DNA of 64,000 bases from Paenibacillus allorhizosphaerae (GTDB lineage Bacteria; Bacillota; Bacilli; Paenibacillales; NBRC-103111). Numbering within the stretch: the stretch's first letter is position 1; each line of letters starts with the position of its first letter. The translations under genes and the position numbers were made by a program. Under the pieces are notes generated by a model. It worked only from the letters and a program-made list of their open reading frames with translations, searched no databases and was not told where the DNA came from. Positions 1 through 9,459 of the stretch are shown piece after piece. Where the stretch lies: the NCBI RefSeq assembly GCF_910594985.1, contig NZ_CAJVCE010000003.1:186001-250000 (forward strand). The letters run 5' to 3'.

Positions 1-1384
1 TCGTTCCTTCGTTCGCTCCGGTCAAATCGCTGGCCCCGAGAACGATCGTATTGCCGCCGAGCCCGAATGGGTCAATGGCGGTCTGCAACTGGTAGCCGCC
101 TTGTCCCGGATAAACCGCATCCGCATACGACATACGCAGCCCATACAAGCGGGCCATTTGCCGGTTGTTGCCGAGGTTGCCGAGAATGAGCGTGTTTCCG
201 CTCCAGCCTTCGCTGAACTTGCCGGCATCCGGGGCGACGACTTGAGCCTCGATGTTCCACTTTTGCCGCAGCTTGGTCGCAATAGACTGTCCCAATGCGC
301 TCCATCCGTTTTCAGTAGGCGCGACAATGCGCACATCGTTCATGCTTGTCGTCTTTTGCAGCGTTCGGGGGTGAAGGTTTTTGTAGGGCGGCACTTCGTT
401 CGCCCCGAATACATTAACTTCCAAAGAGGCTTGCATTGCGCCGTACGTTGCGTTTACGACGGTCGTTCCGGAAGCCAGCCCCGTCACGATTCCTTTGACG
501 ACGGAAGCGACAGACGGATCTTGGGCGACGTAGGCCGCCTGTTCTTCCAACAGCCGAATATCGCCGTCCGCATAGCTGCCAAGCAGATGCACCTGCCCTG
601 TCTTGCCTTCCTGCACATTGATGGAATCCGGTACCATTTGCAAACTTTGCAGCGGACTCGTCGGCAGACCAAGACCGCTGCGAATACGCACATTGTCCAT
701 ATAAAACGTCCCGGTACTCGTACTGATTGTCGCTATGCGGAACAGATTCACGTTCGTTGCGGTCTCATCACGGAACGCGGTATCTTTTTTCCACAGGAGC
801 AGATTGCTTCCGTCAAATACATAAATCGTTTTTTTGTGTGTGGCGGCATTGAAATCGACGCGAAAACGATACCATTTCCCGGTTTCGTACGTTTCGCTGG
901 AAATAAGCCGCGTCGCACCGTCATAATATTCGAACGTGCCGTTCGCGAGGAGACCAATCCATTCCACCGGCTTCGTTCCGGCTGTCCCCGTACTTTCCAG
1001 CAGCATGACGAACCTGTCGGCTGTGTCAGCCTTCGCCCACCATTCGACGCTGCCGGTTTCCATGGGTTGAAACGGCAGCCGTGCGCCCATCGCCTTCGTC
1101 TTGTCATTGTCTACCACTTTGACGGCTTTGCTTCCGCTCACCGCATACACTTGATCCGTCACGGTAACTTCCGGGCTCGCATTCGTCCATCCGAACTGTC
1201 CGTTTAACGGACCGAGGGCGAACGATTCGAAATCGAAAAACAAATCGCCCGGAGCCGCTTCGGCACGTTGGATAGAAGGCGTAATGACCGTCGATAACGC
1301 AACCATTAACGCAATCAGGAGATGGACCATCGATACGGATAAGGAGCTTTTTCTATTCCTTTGGGTTGACCGGCTCACAAACAT
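1..1384 (-). CDS. Secreted multidomain glycan-active protein, 3' end outside the window
   Basis: An open frame of 461 codons runs from an ATG at 1384-1382 off the left edge. Residues 1-43 form a long signal peptide ending near AEA. Residues 44-230 look like a concanavalin-type or LamG-like beta-sandwich (DFESFALG, EWWAKAD, YMDNVRI). Residues about 245-320 look like a BIG2-type Ig domain (DPSVASVVKG, SGTTVVNATYG). The last 120 residues resemble the alpha/beta domain that precedes catalytic domains of secreted glycan enzymes, but the catalytic part is missing here. The GAGAGGG ribosome site lies one base before the ATG, so the GTG at 1378-1376 may be the real start. Exact enzyme class is unknown. 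Confidence 0.75.
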   Translation of the reverse strand, partial: MFVSRSTQRNRKSSLSVSMVHLLIALMVALSTVITPSIQRAEAAPGDLFFDFESFALGPLNGQFGWTNASPEVTVTDQVYAVSGSKAVKVVDNDKTKAMGARLPFQPMETGSVEWWAKADTADRFVMLLESTGTAGTKPVEWIGLLANGTFEYYDGATRLISSETYETGKWYRFRVDFNAATHKKTIYVFDGSNLLLWKKDTAFRDETATNVNLFRIATISTSTGTFYMDNVRIRSGLGLPTSPLQSLQMVPDSINVQEGKTGQVHLLGSYADGDIRLLEEQAAYVAQDPSVASVVKGIVTGLASGTTVVNATYGAMQASLEVNVFGANEVPPYKNLHPRTLQKTTSMNDVRIVAPTENGWSALGQSIATKLRQKWNIEAQVVAPDAGKFSEGWSGNTLILGNLGNNRQMARLYGLRMSYADAVYPGQGGYQLQTAIDPFGLGGNTIVLGASDLTGANEGT

Positions 1385-1593
1385 TCCCTCTCTCTTGGTT
1401 TTTATTATGCAAGCAGCGCATGCCCGGCAGCTTGATCTGCTTCCCTCACCTCCGTTTATCATGTGCGACGATTAGCGCATCATAGGATAAATTGTCGAAA
1501 TAGTCAGACATCTATGAGCGTGCCGAACCCTCCCGTACTTCAATTCGAAATACAGGATCGCAACATGTCTCCAGTTGTTGGATGTATAACCCA

Positions 1594-1623
1594 ATTCTAG
1601 AAAAGAGGTTGACGGGTTGTCAA
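1594..1623 (-). promoter_or_regulatory. Candidate sigma-A promoter for the gene ending at the left edge
   Basis: On the minus strand a TTGACA -35 (1618-1623) and TAGAAT -10 (1594-1599) are separated by 18 bp. They lie about 210 bp upstream of the start at 1384, which implies a long leader. The 480 bp between 1385 and 1864 holds otherwise only the terminator at 1684-1725. Confidence 0.4.
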
Positions 1624-1683
1624 TCGGTGCGCCACTTCCCGTCAATTAATAGACACGCACCCAGCCGGGAATTGTGAAAAAAA

Positions 1684-1725
1684 AATAAAGTCCGCTTGCG
1701 CTACTTGCGCAATGCGGACTTTATT
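1684..1725 (-). terminator. Intrinsic terminator of the SBP-isomerase-HAD operon
   Basis: A perfect 12-bp stem (AATAAAGTCCGC with GCGGACTTTATT) is followed on the minus strand by a run of nine T. It lies about 140 bp past the stop of the HAD gene and would also insulate the gene at 1-1384. Confidence 0.9.
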
Positions 1726-1864
1726 CCCTTTGTTTCATTCCTGAAGCGTATGCGTCGCTTATAGCTCGAAGACAGCTTCGTTTCCGGCACACACTGAGCG
1801 CCATGTCAGTCGCACAGTTTACAATATCACCTTACCGATTGCCCGGCTGCGCTGCATTTCCAGC

Positions 1865-2701
1865 TTAGCCCGCTTTTCCGCCCGCTGCGAAAGGAGGATC
1901 GGTCAATGCCCGATTAACCGCCTCCGCAACGCCTTCACCAAATCGTCCGTTTGCGATGTAACCGCCGATGGCTTGAACCGCCGCTTTCACCTCTGACTCG
2001 GCATTGCCCGGCACGGCTGCGGCAAAGCCCAAGCGTCCGTCGAGCATCGACAAGTCGTTGCAGCTGTCCCCGATGGCCAGCAGCTCGGGCGGAGCGATGC
2101 CGAGCTTTCGGCACACTTCCAGCAGCACCGGGCCTTTGCCGGCGGAAGCGTGGCGGATCGCAATGCCGGCCACGTTGCGCACCGCCGTATACGGCAGTTT
2201 ATGGCTGCGAAGCCATGCCGACAGCACCGCTTCACTGCTCCTTGCCGCATCGGCGCTGCCGAAACGGATTTCCACGAAGCCTCTGCGCTGCTCTACTTCA
2301 CCCATAACCCGGGACGCACTCGGATCGATTGCAGCCAATTCGCCGGCAAGCAGCTCGTTCACTCCTTGAAGGATAGCGTCAAAGCGCGAGCGCTCAGCCT
2401 GGAGTATCTTATCGTTCCACTCTGCATCCGGCACATAAACCATGCCATCGTTCAAATAATGAATGCAGCGCTCCTCGGAGACGATGACTTGAGGCCAGCT
2501 CTCCACCACAGGGTTAACCTTTTCGCGTTCAAGCAGCTCCAGGATGAACGGCAAATCCCGCCCCGTAGCAATGGCAACGATCGCTTGTTGACGGGCAGCG
2601 AGGCGCAGCGCCTCTACGCCGGCCGGCAAAAAGCCGTACCTCCCCGAGGTGCCTCCAAGCAGCGTGCCGTCCAGATCGACGGCAACCAAGCTGAGCTTCA
2701 C
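1865..2701 (-). CDS. HAD-superfamily (Cof/IIB-type) phosphatase
   Basis: This 278-residue cytosolic protein carries the HAD motifs in order: DLDGT at residues 9-13, TGRD at 46-49, a GKG lysine near 188 and GDSCND near 211. It should dephosphorylate a sugar phosphate or similar metabolite; Cof/IIB phosphatases hydrolyse phosphoesters through the first Asp. It starts with GTG at 2701, preceded by GGAGGGG, and overlaps the upstream isomerase stop by 4 bp (GTGA), so the two are translationally coupled. It is last in the SBP-isomerase-HAD operon, which suggests the SBP ligand is processed through a phosphorylated sugar. The substrate is not evident. Confidence 0.88.
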   Translation of the reverse strand: MKLSLVAVDLDGTLLGGTSGRYGFLPAGVEALRLAARQQAIVAIATGRDLPFILELLEREKVNPVVESWPQVIVSEERCIHYLNDGMVYVPDAEWNDKILQAERSRFDAILQGVNELLAGELAAIDPSASRVMGEVEQRRGFVEIRFGSADAARSSEAVLSAWLRSHKLPYTAVRNVAGIAIRHASAGKGPVLLEVCRKLGIAPPELLAIGDSCNDLSMLDGRLGFAAAVPGNAESEVKAAVQAIGGYIANGRFGEGVAEAVNRALTDPPFAAGGKAG

Positions 2702-3594
2702 GTTTGCTCCCCTCCTTGACCGCTGGCGAGATAGTTCCCGAGCTCCGCCGCATAGCGCAGTCCCGCGTCGCGCAGCCCGTCGGGCAGCACCCGTATCGAG
2801 CTGTGCGCTTCATACGTGAAATCGCCCGCATATCGTATGTCTCTCAGCGCTTCCGTCACTGCAGCCCAATCGATGGTGCCGCTAAACGGGAGCAAGTGCT
2901 GATCCCTGATGCCGTCGTTATCGTTAATGTGGGTGGCCTTTAGCCGGCTGCCCAGCTCCCGGATTCGCGCCTGACTGAGGCTCTGTTCATGAGCGTGACC
3001 GGTATCCCAACACGCGCCTACCAGCGGGTGATTCAGCGTATCGATCAGCTCGATCAGTTCATCCGGCATCGCGCAATAAGCGCGCCTGCGCGCGAGAGGC
3101 TGGGCCTGCGTCCGGTCGTACATGTTTTCCAGGGCGATGCCGACGCCGGTGCGTTCCGCCGCAGGAAGAAGACGCTCATAAAAGCGGACGTTGTACTCCA
3201 GCAGCTCCTTGTACGGCTCCCCGTTCCCGGTTATCGAGCTCGGGTGAAACACAACCCACGGGATGCTCAGGATCGCCGCCGTTTGCAGCGACCTTTCCGC
3301 CATCGACAGGAACGATTCTACATTTAAATGAAGCACCATGTCGGAGAAGCTGCGTCCGTGAACCGGACCGTGCATTTGCGTAAACTGCAAGCCGAGTGCA
3401 TCGGCCAATGAGCGGATGCGCTGCGCCCAAGCCTCTTCTTCTTCCCACGTCAAGCCGTGCACGTACTTCTGGTAATCCCAATAGTTGAAATCAAGCGTTG
3501 TAAAGCCCGCATCCCGGCACCGCTGCATCGCCCGGTCGATCGGATAGTCCGGCAAAAACACATTCAACGAAGTCGAAACTTTCATGATCATCAT
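2698..3594 (-). CDS. Sugar phosphate isomerase/epimerase-like TIM barrel (AP endonuclease 2 family)
   Basis: 298 residues of the xylose-isomerase-like TIM-barrel family. Likely metal ligands sit in ALENMYD, CWDTGHAHE, THINDND and YEAHSS, at the ends of successive beta strands. Family members epimerise or isomerise free or phosphorylated sugars and inositols. No signal peptide, so cytosolic. It lies 11 bp after the SBP stop and overlaps the HAD phosphatase gene, forming a three-gene operon. The specific reaction cannot be read from sequence alone. Confidence 0.85.
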   Translation of the reverse strand: MMIMKVSTSLNVFLPDYPIDRAMQRCRDAGFTTLDFNYWDYQKYVHGLTWEEEEAWAQRIRSLADALGLQFTQMHGPVHGRSFSDMVLHLNVESFLSMAERSLQTAAILSIPWVVFHPSSITGNGEPYKELLEYNVRFYERLLPAAERTGVGIALENMYDRTQAQPLARRRAYCAMPDELIELIDTLNHPLVGACWDTGHAHEQSLSQARIRELGSRLKATHINDNDGIRDQHLLPFSGTIDWAAVTEALRDIRYAGDFTYEAHSSIRVLPDGLRDAGLRYAAELGNYLASGQGGEQT

Positions 3595-3605
3595 CCCTTC
3601 TATGG

Positions 3606-4895
3606 CTACTTTTTGGCTTGTGAGCTTATATATTTGTTGATCTCTTCTTCGGAGCTTCTCAGCGCCGTGTTGACATCCATTTTATCGGCGACATAATCCG
3701 TGAACATTTTTTTCAGAACTTCATTGCCCTTCGAATGATAGATCGAGAACGGAGGCGCATAAGCCGGCGTACTCTTGAACAAGCTCGCGACGTTTTTCCC
3801 CTTCAAAATATCCATTTTCGTTCCAAAGGCTTTGTTAACCGCCGGATTGGTTAGTGCCGAGATGCGTCCCGTCGCGCTTGTGCTAAGCGTCTGAATCTCG
3901 TCCGAGAAAAACACCTCCATTACTTTCATCGCTTCTTCTTTATGCTTGCTCGTTTTGCTCACCATGAGCAGATGCAGGTCGTACATGCCGTACGTATTCG
4001 GCGTTTCCTTATAACTAGGATATTGAGCCATATCCCAGTTTAGTTCTTTCGCCTGATTGAGCTGGTCCAAAATATTGACGGTGGCGATCATCGCCAGCGT
4101 CTTGTCTTTCTTAAACCGGCTGATGCTTAATTTCATTGGATTGTTCGGAATGGAATACAGCTGCTTGCCCAGTTCGAAAGCTTGTTTATACTTGGCGTTA
4201 TCGACCGTTGCTTTGTTCGTTTTCGCGTCGACCGGAATCAATGAAAGCGGATACGTTAATCTCGACAACGTATCGATGTCCAGTCCGCTGTATTCCACCC
4301 CGTTCTCCAATCGGGATAACCGGCGCGTAAGCTCCACCGTATCGTCCCAGGTCATGCCGTCTTTCGGATAAGGCACTCCGAATCGCTCGAAAATGTCCTT
4401 GTTGTAGTAGAGTGCGGAAAACTGGATATTATACGGCAGTCCGAATATTTCGCCTTTGTCGGACAGTTCTTTTATCGTATTCATCGTCTTCATGTCAAAA
4501 CGGCCCAGATCAAGGGGGTATTGCTTGGCTAGCGCAGCGACATCCTCGAAGATATTCAAATCTTTATACCCGCCGACGTTGCCGTTCCACATAAGTATGA
4601 AATCGAGTTCTTGGCCGGACGCTACGAGGTTCTCGAAGGTGATGGAGCTCTTGTCCATCATTTGCACCGTGATATGTGGGTATTTCTTTTTCACCGGTTC
4701 CGCGATCAACAAATTGAAATCGGCCTCGGACATCGGATTGTTCGGATACAGCTTCAGCGTCACGGGATTCGCCTGTTTGTCCGTCGTCTTTCCGTCTCTC
4801 CCCGATTTTTCCATATTTGACGTACAGCCCGTCAAGGATGCAGCCGACAAAGCGAGCATACCGAGAACCGCGAAGCGAAGCAGCCTTTTGCCCAT
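3606..4895 (-). CDS. Extracellular solute-binding lipoprotein (SBP 1)
   Basis: 429 residues with a type II signal peptide: charged start, hydrophobic stretch and lipobox LTGC (Cys 24), so anchored outside the membrane. It belongs to the large paralogous SBP family of this window, marked by YYNKDIFERFG, YPKDGMTWD and the C-terminal NTALRSSEEEIN. SBPs of ABC importers bind oligosaccharides or other polar ligands and hand them to a permease. No permease or ATPase gene is nearby. It is closest to the SBP at 58778-60085; both carry a DPVKKKYPHIT-type segment and both sit beside a sugar isomerase-like gene. It heads the operon ending at the terminator at 1684. Confidence 0.93.
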   Translation of the reverse strand: MGKRLLRFAVLGMLALSAASLTGCTSNMEKSGRDGKTTDKQANPVTLKLYPNNPMSEADFNLLIAEPVKKKYPHITVQMMDKSSITFENLVASGQELDFILMWNGNVGGYKDLNIFEDVAALAKQYPLDLGRFDMKTMNTIKELSDKGEIFGLPYNIQFSALYYNKDIFERFGVPYPKDGMTWDDTVELTRRLSRLENGVEYSGLDIDTLSRLTYPLSLIPVDAKTNKATVDNAKYKQAFELGKQLYSIPNNPMKLSISRFKKDKTLAMIATVNILDQLNQAKELNWDMAQYPSYKETPNTYGMYDLHLLMVSKTSKHKEEAMKVMEVFFSDEIQTLSTSATGRISALTNPAVNKAFGTKMDILKGKNVASLFKSTPAYAPPFSIYHSKGNEVLKKMFTDYVADKMDVNTALRSSEEEINKYISSQAKK

Positions 4896-5102
4896 GGAAT
4901 AACCTCCCTTTATGTTGTCATTTCTACTCCATTATTGATGGTTAAACCGGGAATAGGAATAACAATAGGTAGTTCATTTTTATCCATTTGTAGGGCGAAC
5001 GGTGATCCATACTCGGATCGATGGAAGATGATGTATAATAAGCGTACTATCGAGCACGGACAAACCAGCCTTACAGCTCCCTGGGAAAGAGGTCGAATCT
5101 AG

Positions 5103-5960
5103 ATGCAGGAATTCCATCACGAATACGCCGAAAGATGGGTGCATGCGCCGGATGCTTTCGATCAAAAAGGCGGTCTGTTCGTCATCCATCTCGGGCATAA
5201 CATCGCAAAATCGAACTACTGTTCGGGCCCGAGACAAACGGGACATTATACGTTTCATTTCGTCCGGGAGGGCCAGGTGGAATTTTTCTACGGCGAGCAC
5301 CGGGTCGTCTTGTCCAAAGGCGATATGTTCTGTAAATTTCCGCATGTGTCGTACACATACAAGCTATACCCAAGTGCCGATCCGCTCAAAATGGTATGGC
5401 TTGCCTTTAACGGCAGTCAAGCCGCGGAGTTGATGGCGATGGCCGGTTTTTCGCATGATCGAATGTATCGGAACCACGTACTGGATCAGGACATGGAGCT
5501 GCTGCTGCGGCAAATCGTGCAGACGCCGAAGCAGATGAGCAAGAAGCATCTCGCTCACCTGAACGGATTGCTGTACCGGATTTACGGACTGCTTATCCCG
5601 GAAAATCATGACGGCACGAACGCGCAAGCGAAAGACTACTGGGTGCAAAAAAGCCTTGATTTTATTCATTCGTTCTACGCGGAAAAAATTAACGTCAACG
5701 ATATCGCCACGTATGTCGGTATTCACCGCACCCATTTTTCCAAAACGTTCACGGAAGAAGTCGGGCTTCCCCCAGCCGCTTATTTGCAAAACGTGCGCAT
5801 GGAAAAAGCCGGACGGCTGCTCCGGCAGACGAAGCTGTCTGTGACGGAGATTGCGTTGTCTGTCGGGTTCATGGATTTGTATCCGTTTACAAGGGCGTTT
5901 ACGCGGCAGTTCGGCTGTTCTCCGAGCCGGTTCCGTCAAGCGGCGGCGGCGCAGCAATAA
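5103..5960 (+). CDS. AraC-family transcriptional regulator
   Basis: 285 residues. An N-terminal cupin-like ligand domain (HYTFHFVREGQVEFFY, VVLSKGDMFCKFP) is followed by two helix-turn-helix units (NVNDIATYVGIHRTHFSK and VTEIALSVGFMDLYPFTRAF) ending with the usual GCSPSRFR. It is divergent from the SBP 1 operon (207 bp between starts) and probably controls it, perhaps also the convergent pectin operon. A TATAAT at 5034-5039 is a plausible -10, but the -35 is poor. AGAGG lies about 11 bp before the ATG. Confidence 0.9.
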   Translation: MQEFHHEYAERWVHAPDAFDQKGGLFVIHLGHNIAKSNYCSGPRQTGHYTFHFVREGQVEFFYGEHRVVLSKGDMFCKFPHVSYTYKLYPSADPLKMVWLAFNGSQAAELMAMAGFSHDRMYRNHVLDQDMELLLRQIVQTPKQMSKKHLAHLNGLLYRIYGLLIPENHDGTNAQAKDYWVQKSLDFIHSFYAEKINVNDIATYVGIHRTHFSKTFTEEVGLPPAAYLQNVRMEKAGRLLRQTKLSVTEIALSVGFMDLYPFTRAFTRQFGCSPSRFRQAAAAQQ

Positions 5961-6013
5961 AAAAGGACGAGAATCGCATTCACCCTTAAGGTGAATACGA
6001 TTCTCGTCCTTTG
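5961..6013. terminator. Bidirectional intrinsic terminator between convergent genes
   Basis: A long stem of about 23 bp (AAAGGACGAGAATCG... with ...CGATTCTCGTCCTTT) around a TTAA loop sits directly after the AraC stop and 16 bp from the stop of the convergent glycosidase gene. A and T runs flank it on both sides. Confidence 0.92.
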
Positions 6014-6028
6014 AAGCTGGATGAAGTA

Positions 6029-8092
6029 CTAAAGCCAGGCGTGAAGCCCTTCATGACGCACCGTCCATGAGCCGTCGCTCGGAAAGCCGGGTGCGTGACT
6101 GCCGGGGCCGTTCTGCCAGCCCGCGGCCATCATCGCCACCGCGATCAGCAGCCCGCCGTTGCCCGGCAAGTATGCGCTCAGACGTTGATTCAAATAATTG
6201 TGCCCGTTCGGCAAATACGTATTTTTTTGCGTCTCGTAGAGGAGCAGATCAATTGCCAGAGCGCCGTCCCCGAGTCTGGCCGCCGTCATGGCCGCCATCG
6301 GAAAATCCCAACCCCATGTCGTATCCCATCTCCAGCTCTCCAGCACTTTTTGCAGCGTATTTCTCATCACTTCCGGGTCGACCATGACTCCGGGAAGCAT
6401 ACCGAACGCCCCCAGCATGGACGGATGGTCGTGATTTTTGTCCGTATACGTATCCGGCGCGTTCTCGTGAGCGAGGTAGACTCCATCCTGCTGCGGAAGC
6501 GCAGACAAATGGTCGATCACTTCCCGCCACTTCGGATTGGCGGGCTGCCCCTGCCTTTGCGCCCACAGACAGGCCAATTCGAGGGCATGACGCCAATATT
6601 CGAGCTCGTAGGTAGGGTTCCAGGTCGTCGCGGCTCTATGATTTTCTTGCGCCGGTATGACGGGGGGGCCAAGTACATATCTTTGCCGCTCCCCGTCCCA
6701 CTGCGCGAACGAAGCCATGAAATCCGCCGACTCCCTCACGACGTCGCCGTATAGCTCCAGCGTCTCCTGCGTCGGCTCGGACAAGTACAGCAGCTCCGCC
6801 ATCGCAATCGGATGCGGCTGCTGCCAAACGAGCAGCGTCGCGACCGTAGACGGACTTTGCTTTCCTTCCGGCCCGACCATTTTCGGCCATCGCGCGCCAA
6901 CGTAGCCTTGAAAGCGCGCCAGCTCTCTGGCTATCGGCAATATTTCGCGATACCAGCCCATGCTTCGCTTCAGCAAAGGGGCGCGCCCCCACAGCGGAAA
7001 ATGAACCGCATGCCACCAGTGCATCTCCAGATGCGGCTTGCCGAACCAGCTGTTATACAGCAGGCCGGTTTCCTGAGGCGGAATCGAGCCTGCGCTGTGG
7101 ATAGCAAGTACAAATTGAGAGAGCACGATGCGCCGCTCCAGTTCTAGCGCCCGCGGATCCCGGCTGTCTGCCAGTTCAATGACGCCGCCGTTCATCCAGA
7201 ACCGCTCCCAATAGTTCCGGCTCGCTTGAAGCGTGTCTTGAACTGACACGATGGACGGCGAATGTCCTGCCGGGACAAAATGAGCGACGAATGACAGCGT
7301 TGCAGCCTCCCCAAGACATTCGAGCTGCAGCGAATGCGGTCCGGTTTGTCTGAGAATCCCTTGGCTCCACTGCAGCGCAACCCGGTAACCGTCCTCGTCC
7401 ATCGACCGGTCGATAACAGCGTCGCGATCCCTGTTTTGCTTGAGCACGGTGGCGTGCGTATCGGACTCTCCCCAATTCAAGCCGATGGACTTATCCCAGG
7501 AACGGTCGGTCATGCCGGGAGCCGGGAAACGGATGGAAATGTCCATTCGCCCTTCCGCAAGCAGCTGACTCTCTACCTGAACCGCAAGCTGGTCCGTATC
7601 CGGGTGAATGGCCGTGCGCACGGTCACTTCGCGTCCCATCACGTTGTAGCGGCTGTGGAGTATGCCGCTCCACAGATCGAGCGTCTGCTCGGCATCCGCA
7701 ATGCTTTCGGACGAAATGGCCGCGCCAGATTCATCCTTGAAGACGAATCCGATTTGCCCAAGCTGCAGCCGGTGCGGATTTTGCCTGAGCCAATGGTATG
7801 GTTCCTCCCTGTCTTCGGCGTGAACCGGATAGCCGCCATTGCCCGTTAGCGCATCGGCGTACTGCATGCGCACGTCGTTCAAACTCCAGACGTTCCGCCC
7901 GCCGCTGCTGTGCCAGCCCCATTGGGACTGTGTCCCAAGTGGAACTTCATACGCTTCCGGGAACGTTTGCAGCCCGGTCATGTCGGCGGTAAATGCGAAC
8001 TCTCCGTTGCCTACGGCCAGCGGCGACAAGGGCAGAACGCCCCTCGCCACCGGATTATGTCTGGAAACAAGCGCCTTGCGATCGATTGCCAC
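6029..8092 (-). CDS. Six-hairpin (alpha/alpha)6 glycosidase, GH65/GH95-related
   Basis: 687 residues. An N-terminal beta-sandwich (LAVGNGEFAFTADMTGLQTF) is followed by an (alpha/alpha)6 barrel with conserved aromatic patches (NSWFGKPHLEMHWWHAVHF, ARWPKM, WNPTYELEYWRHAL). No signal peptide, so probably acts on imported oligosaccharides. I place the start at the GTG at 8092-8090, because a full AGGAGGT site lies 6 bp upstream (8099-8105). An ATG at 8134 is in frame but overlaps the SBP gene and has no site. Last gene of the pectin-type operon. It cannot be assigned with confidence to a numbered GH family from sequence alone. Confidence 0.78.
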   Translation of the reverse strand: MAIDRKALVSRHNPVARGVLPLSPLAVGNGEFAFTADMTGLQTFPEAYEVPLGTQSQWGWHSSGGRNVWSLNDVRMQYADALTGNGGYPVHAEDREEPYHWLRQNPHRLQLGQIGFVFKDESGAAISSESIADAEQTLDLWSGILHSRYNVMGREVTVRTAIHPDTDQLAVQVESQLLAEGRMDISIRFPAPGMTDRSWDKSIGLNWGESDTHATVLKQNRDRDAVIDRSMDEDGYRVALQWSQGILRQTGPHSLQLECLGEAATLSFVAHFVPAGHSPSIVSVQDTLQASRNYWERFWMNGGVIELADSRDPRALELERRIVLSQFVLAIHSAGSIPPQETGLLYNSWFGKPHLEMHWWHAVHFPLWGRAPLLKRSMGWYREILPIARELARFQGYVGARWPKMVGPEGKQSPSTVATLLVWQQPHPIAMAELLYLSEPTQETLELYGDVVRESADFMASFAQWDGERQRYVLGPPVIPAQENHRAATTWNPTYELEYWRHALELACLWAQRQGQPANPKWREVIDHLSALPQQDGVYLAHENAPDTYTDKNHDHPSMLGAFGMLPGVMVDPEVMRNTLQKVLESWRWDTTWGWDFPMAAMTAARLGDGALAIDLLLYETQKNTYLPNGHNYLNQRLSAYLPGNGGLLIAVAMMAAGWQNGPGSHAPGFPSDGSWTVRHEGLHAWL

Positions 8093-8120
8093 GGTCGTAC
8101 CTCCTGTCAGCGATTCCTCG

Positions 8121-9440
8121 TTATTTTTTCGCATCTGCCAGCTTCTTGGCCGTATCCTCCTCCGTGCTGCGGAACGTGGTGTTGTAGTCCCCGTTCAAAA
8201 TTACCGGCGGCACGGCTTTAGCGTACGGCGTAAGCAGTAGATTATCGTACTGCGATTTGTAAGGAATCGGCGCGAATTTGTTGTAAAAGGCGCTTTTCAA
8301 ATTTTTATCCTTGAAGGCGCTTTCTTGTCCGTACACTTTTTTGATCGCGTCGCTATTCGATACCGGCATGACGCCTTTTTTGCTGAGCTTCTCCTGCATT
8401 TCGTCGGAAATCAAGTACTGGATCACCTTCATTGCCTGATCCCGCTGCTTGGACATCGAAGTGACCGAGAAATAAGTCGGGTACGCTTGCGAGCCTACGC
8501 CCGGAAGACTGTCGAAGGTGGGCAGCGAGACGACGTCCCAGTTCATCGCCGAGAAATCTTCCGGGAACACGAAGATAATGGATGAAAGCCATGCGAACAT
8601 CGCAAGATCTTTGTCTTTCAGGAACTCGTTCCGGTAAGGAATGGCGTCCTTATGCGCTTTCATGTACTCTTTATAGCCCGGAGCCTTCGCCGGACCGACG
8701 AATACGGTATTAAAGTAATCTCTCCACTTTTCGTTGCTGAATATGTTTGGCGTGCCTTTCGCCTGATCGATGAACGGAATCGACAACTGATTCATCAGCA
8801 GCATGTGCGTCTGTGAAGACGACAGGCCGACGTACTGCTTGCCGTCGGAACGGGTCAGCTTCTCACCCAATTGAATCGCTTCGTTCCAGGTCATGCCGTC
8901 TTTCGGATAAGGAACGCCGAATTTATCGAACAGATCTTTATTGTAATACAGCACCATGTTGTTGTTAAACACCGGGATGCCGTATATTTTGTCCGGGCTG
9001 ATTTGCTTGACGGAATCGGCTACGGTCTTTTCCATCCGGGAAAAATCGACGTTGTACTTCTTCATCAGCTCCGTCATGTCGAATTCCAAGCCGTTATCCA
9101 GTACGGCCGAAGCGAAACCGCCGATAGAGTCCCAGTAAATATCGATCGTTTCCCCGGACGTGAGCAGTTCCTTAATACCGAGATTAGATTGCTTTTGAAT
9201 GTATTTGATGTTGTACTGGGGGAATTTCTCCTTGAGCGGATTACCGAAACGTTCATTCCAGCTTTCGGGCGAATCGCCGCTGCCCGAATAAACAACGAGA
9301 TTGGCAGGTTCCAAATCTTTGCCTCCGTCAGCAGCGTTTGTGCCGCCTTTCGCCGCAGGCGCCGTGGTCGAACAAGCGGCAGATAATACCGCTAAGCTTA
9401 AAATGATGCCCAAAGATGGAATACGTCCGTTAATGCGCAT
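8121..9440 (-). CDS. Extracellular solute-binding lipoprotein (SBP 2)
   Basis: 439 residues with lipobox LSAAC (Cys 23). It carries the local SBP family signatures YYNKDLFDKFG and YPKDGMTWN and a C-terminal NTTFRSTEED. It sits between the GH106-like gene (19 bp) and the six-hairpin glycosidase (28 bp), so it likely captures oligosaccharides released from rhamnogalacturonan-type pectin. No transporter permease is encoded in the operon, which is odd for a dedicated importer. Confidence 0.92.
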   Translation of the reverse strand: MRINGRIPSLGIILSLAVLSAACSTTAPAAKGGTNAADGGKDLEPANLVVYSGSGDSPESWNERFGNPLKEKFPQYNIKYIQKQSNLGIKELLTSGETIDIYWDSIGGFASAVLDNGLEFDMTELMKKYNVDFSRMEKTVADSVKQISPDKIYGIPVFNNNMVLYYNKDLFDKFGVPYPKDGMTWNEAIQLGEKLTRSDGKQYVGLSSSQTHMLLMNQLSIPFIDQAKGTPNIFSNEKWRDYFNTVFVGPAKAPGYKEYMKAHKDAIPYRNEFLKDKDLAMFAWLSSIIFVFPEDFSAMNWDVVSLPTFDSLPGVGSQAYPTYFSVTSMSKQRDQAMKVIQYLISDEMQEKLSKKGVMPVSNSDAIKKVYGQESAFKDKNLKSAFYNKFAPIPYKSQYDNLLLTPYAKAVPPVILNGDYNTTFRSTEEDTAKKLADAKK

Positions 9441-9459
9441 TGAAATTCCCCCTTATTTT

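Noticed and set aside
101-1207. Long plus-strand open frame over the first 1.2 kb
   Set aside because: The minus strand carries a signal peptide, Ig-like and binding domains in a continuous frame to the window edge; the plus frame is its antisense shadow without recognisable domains.
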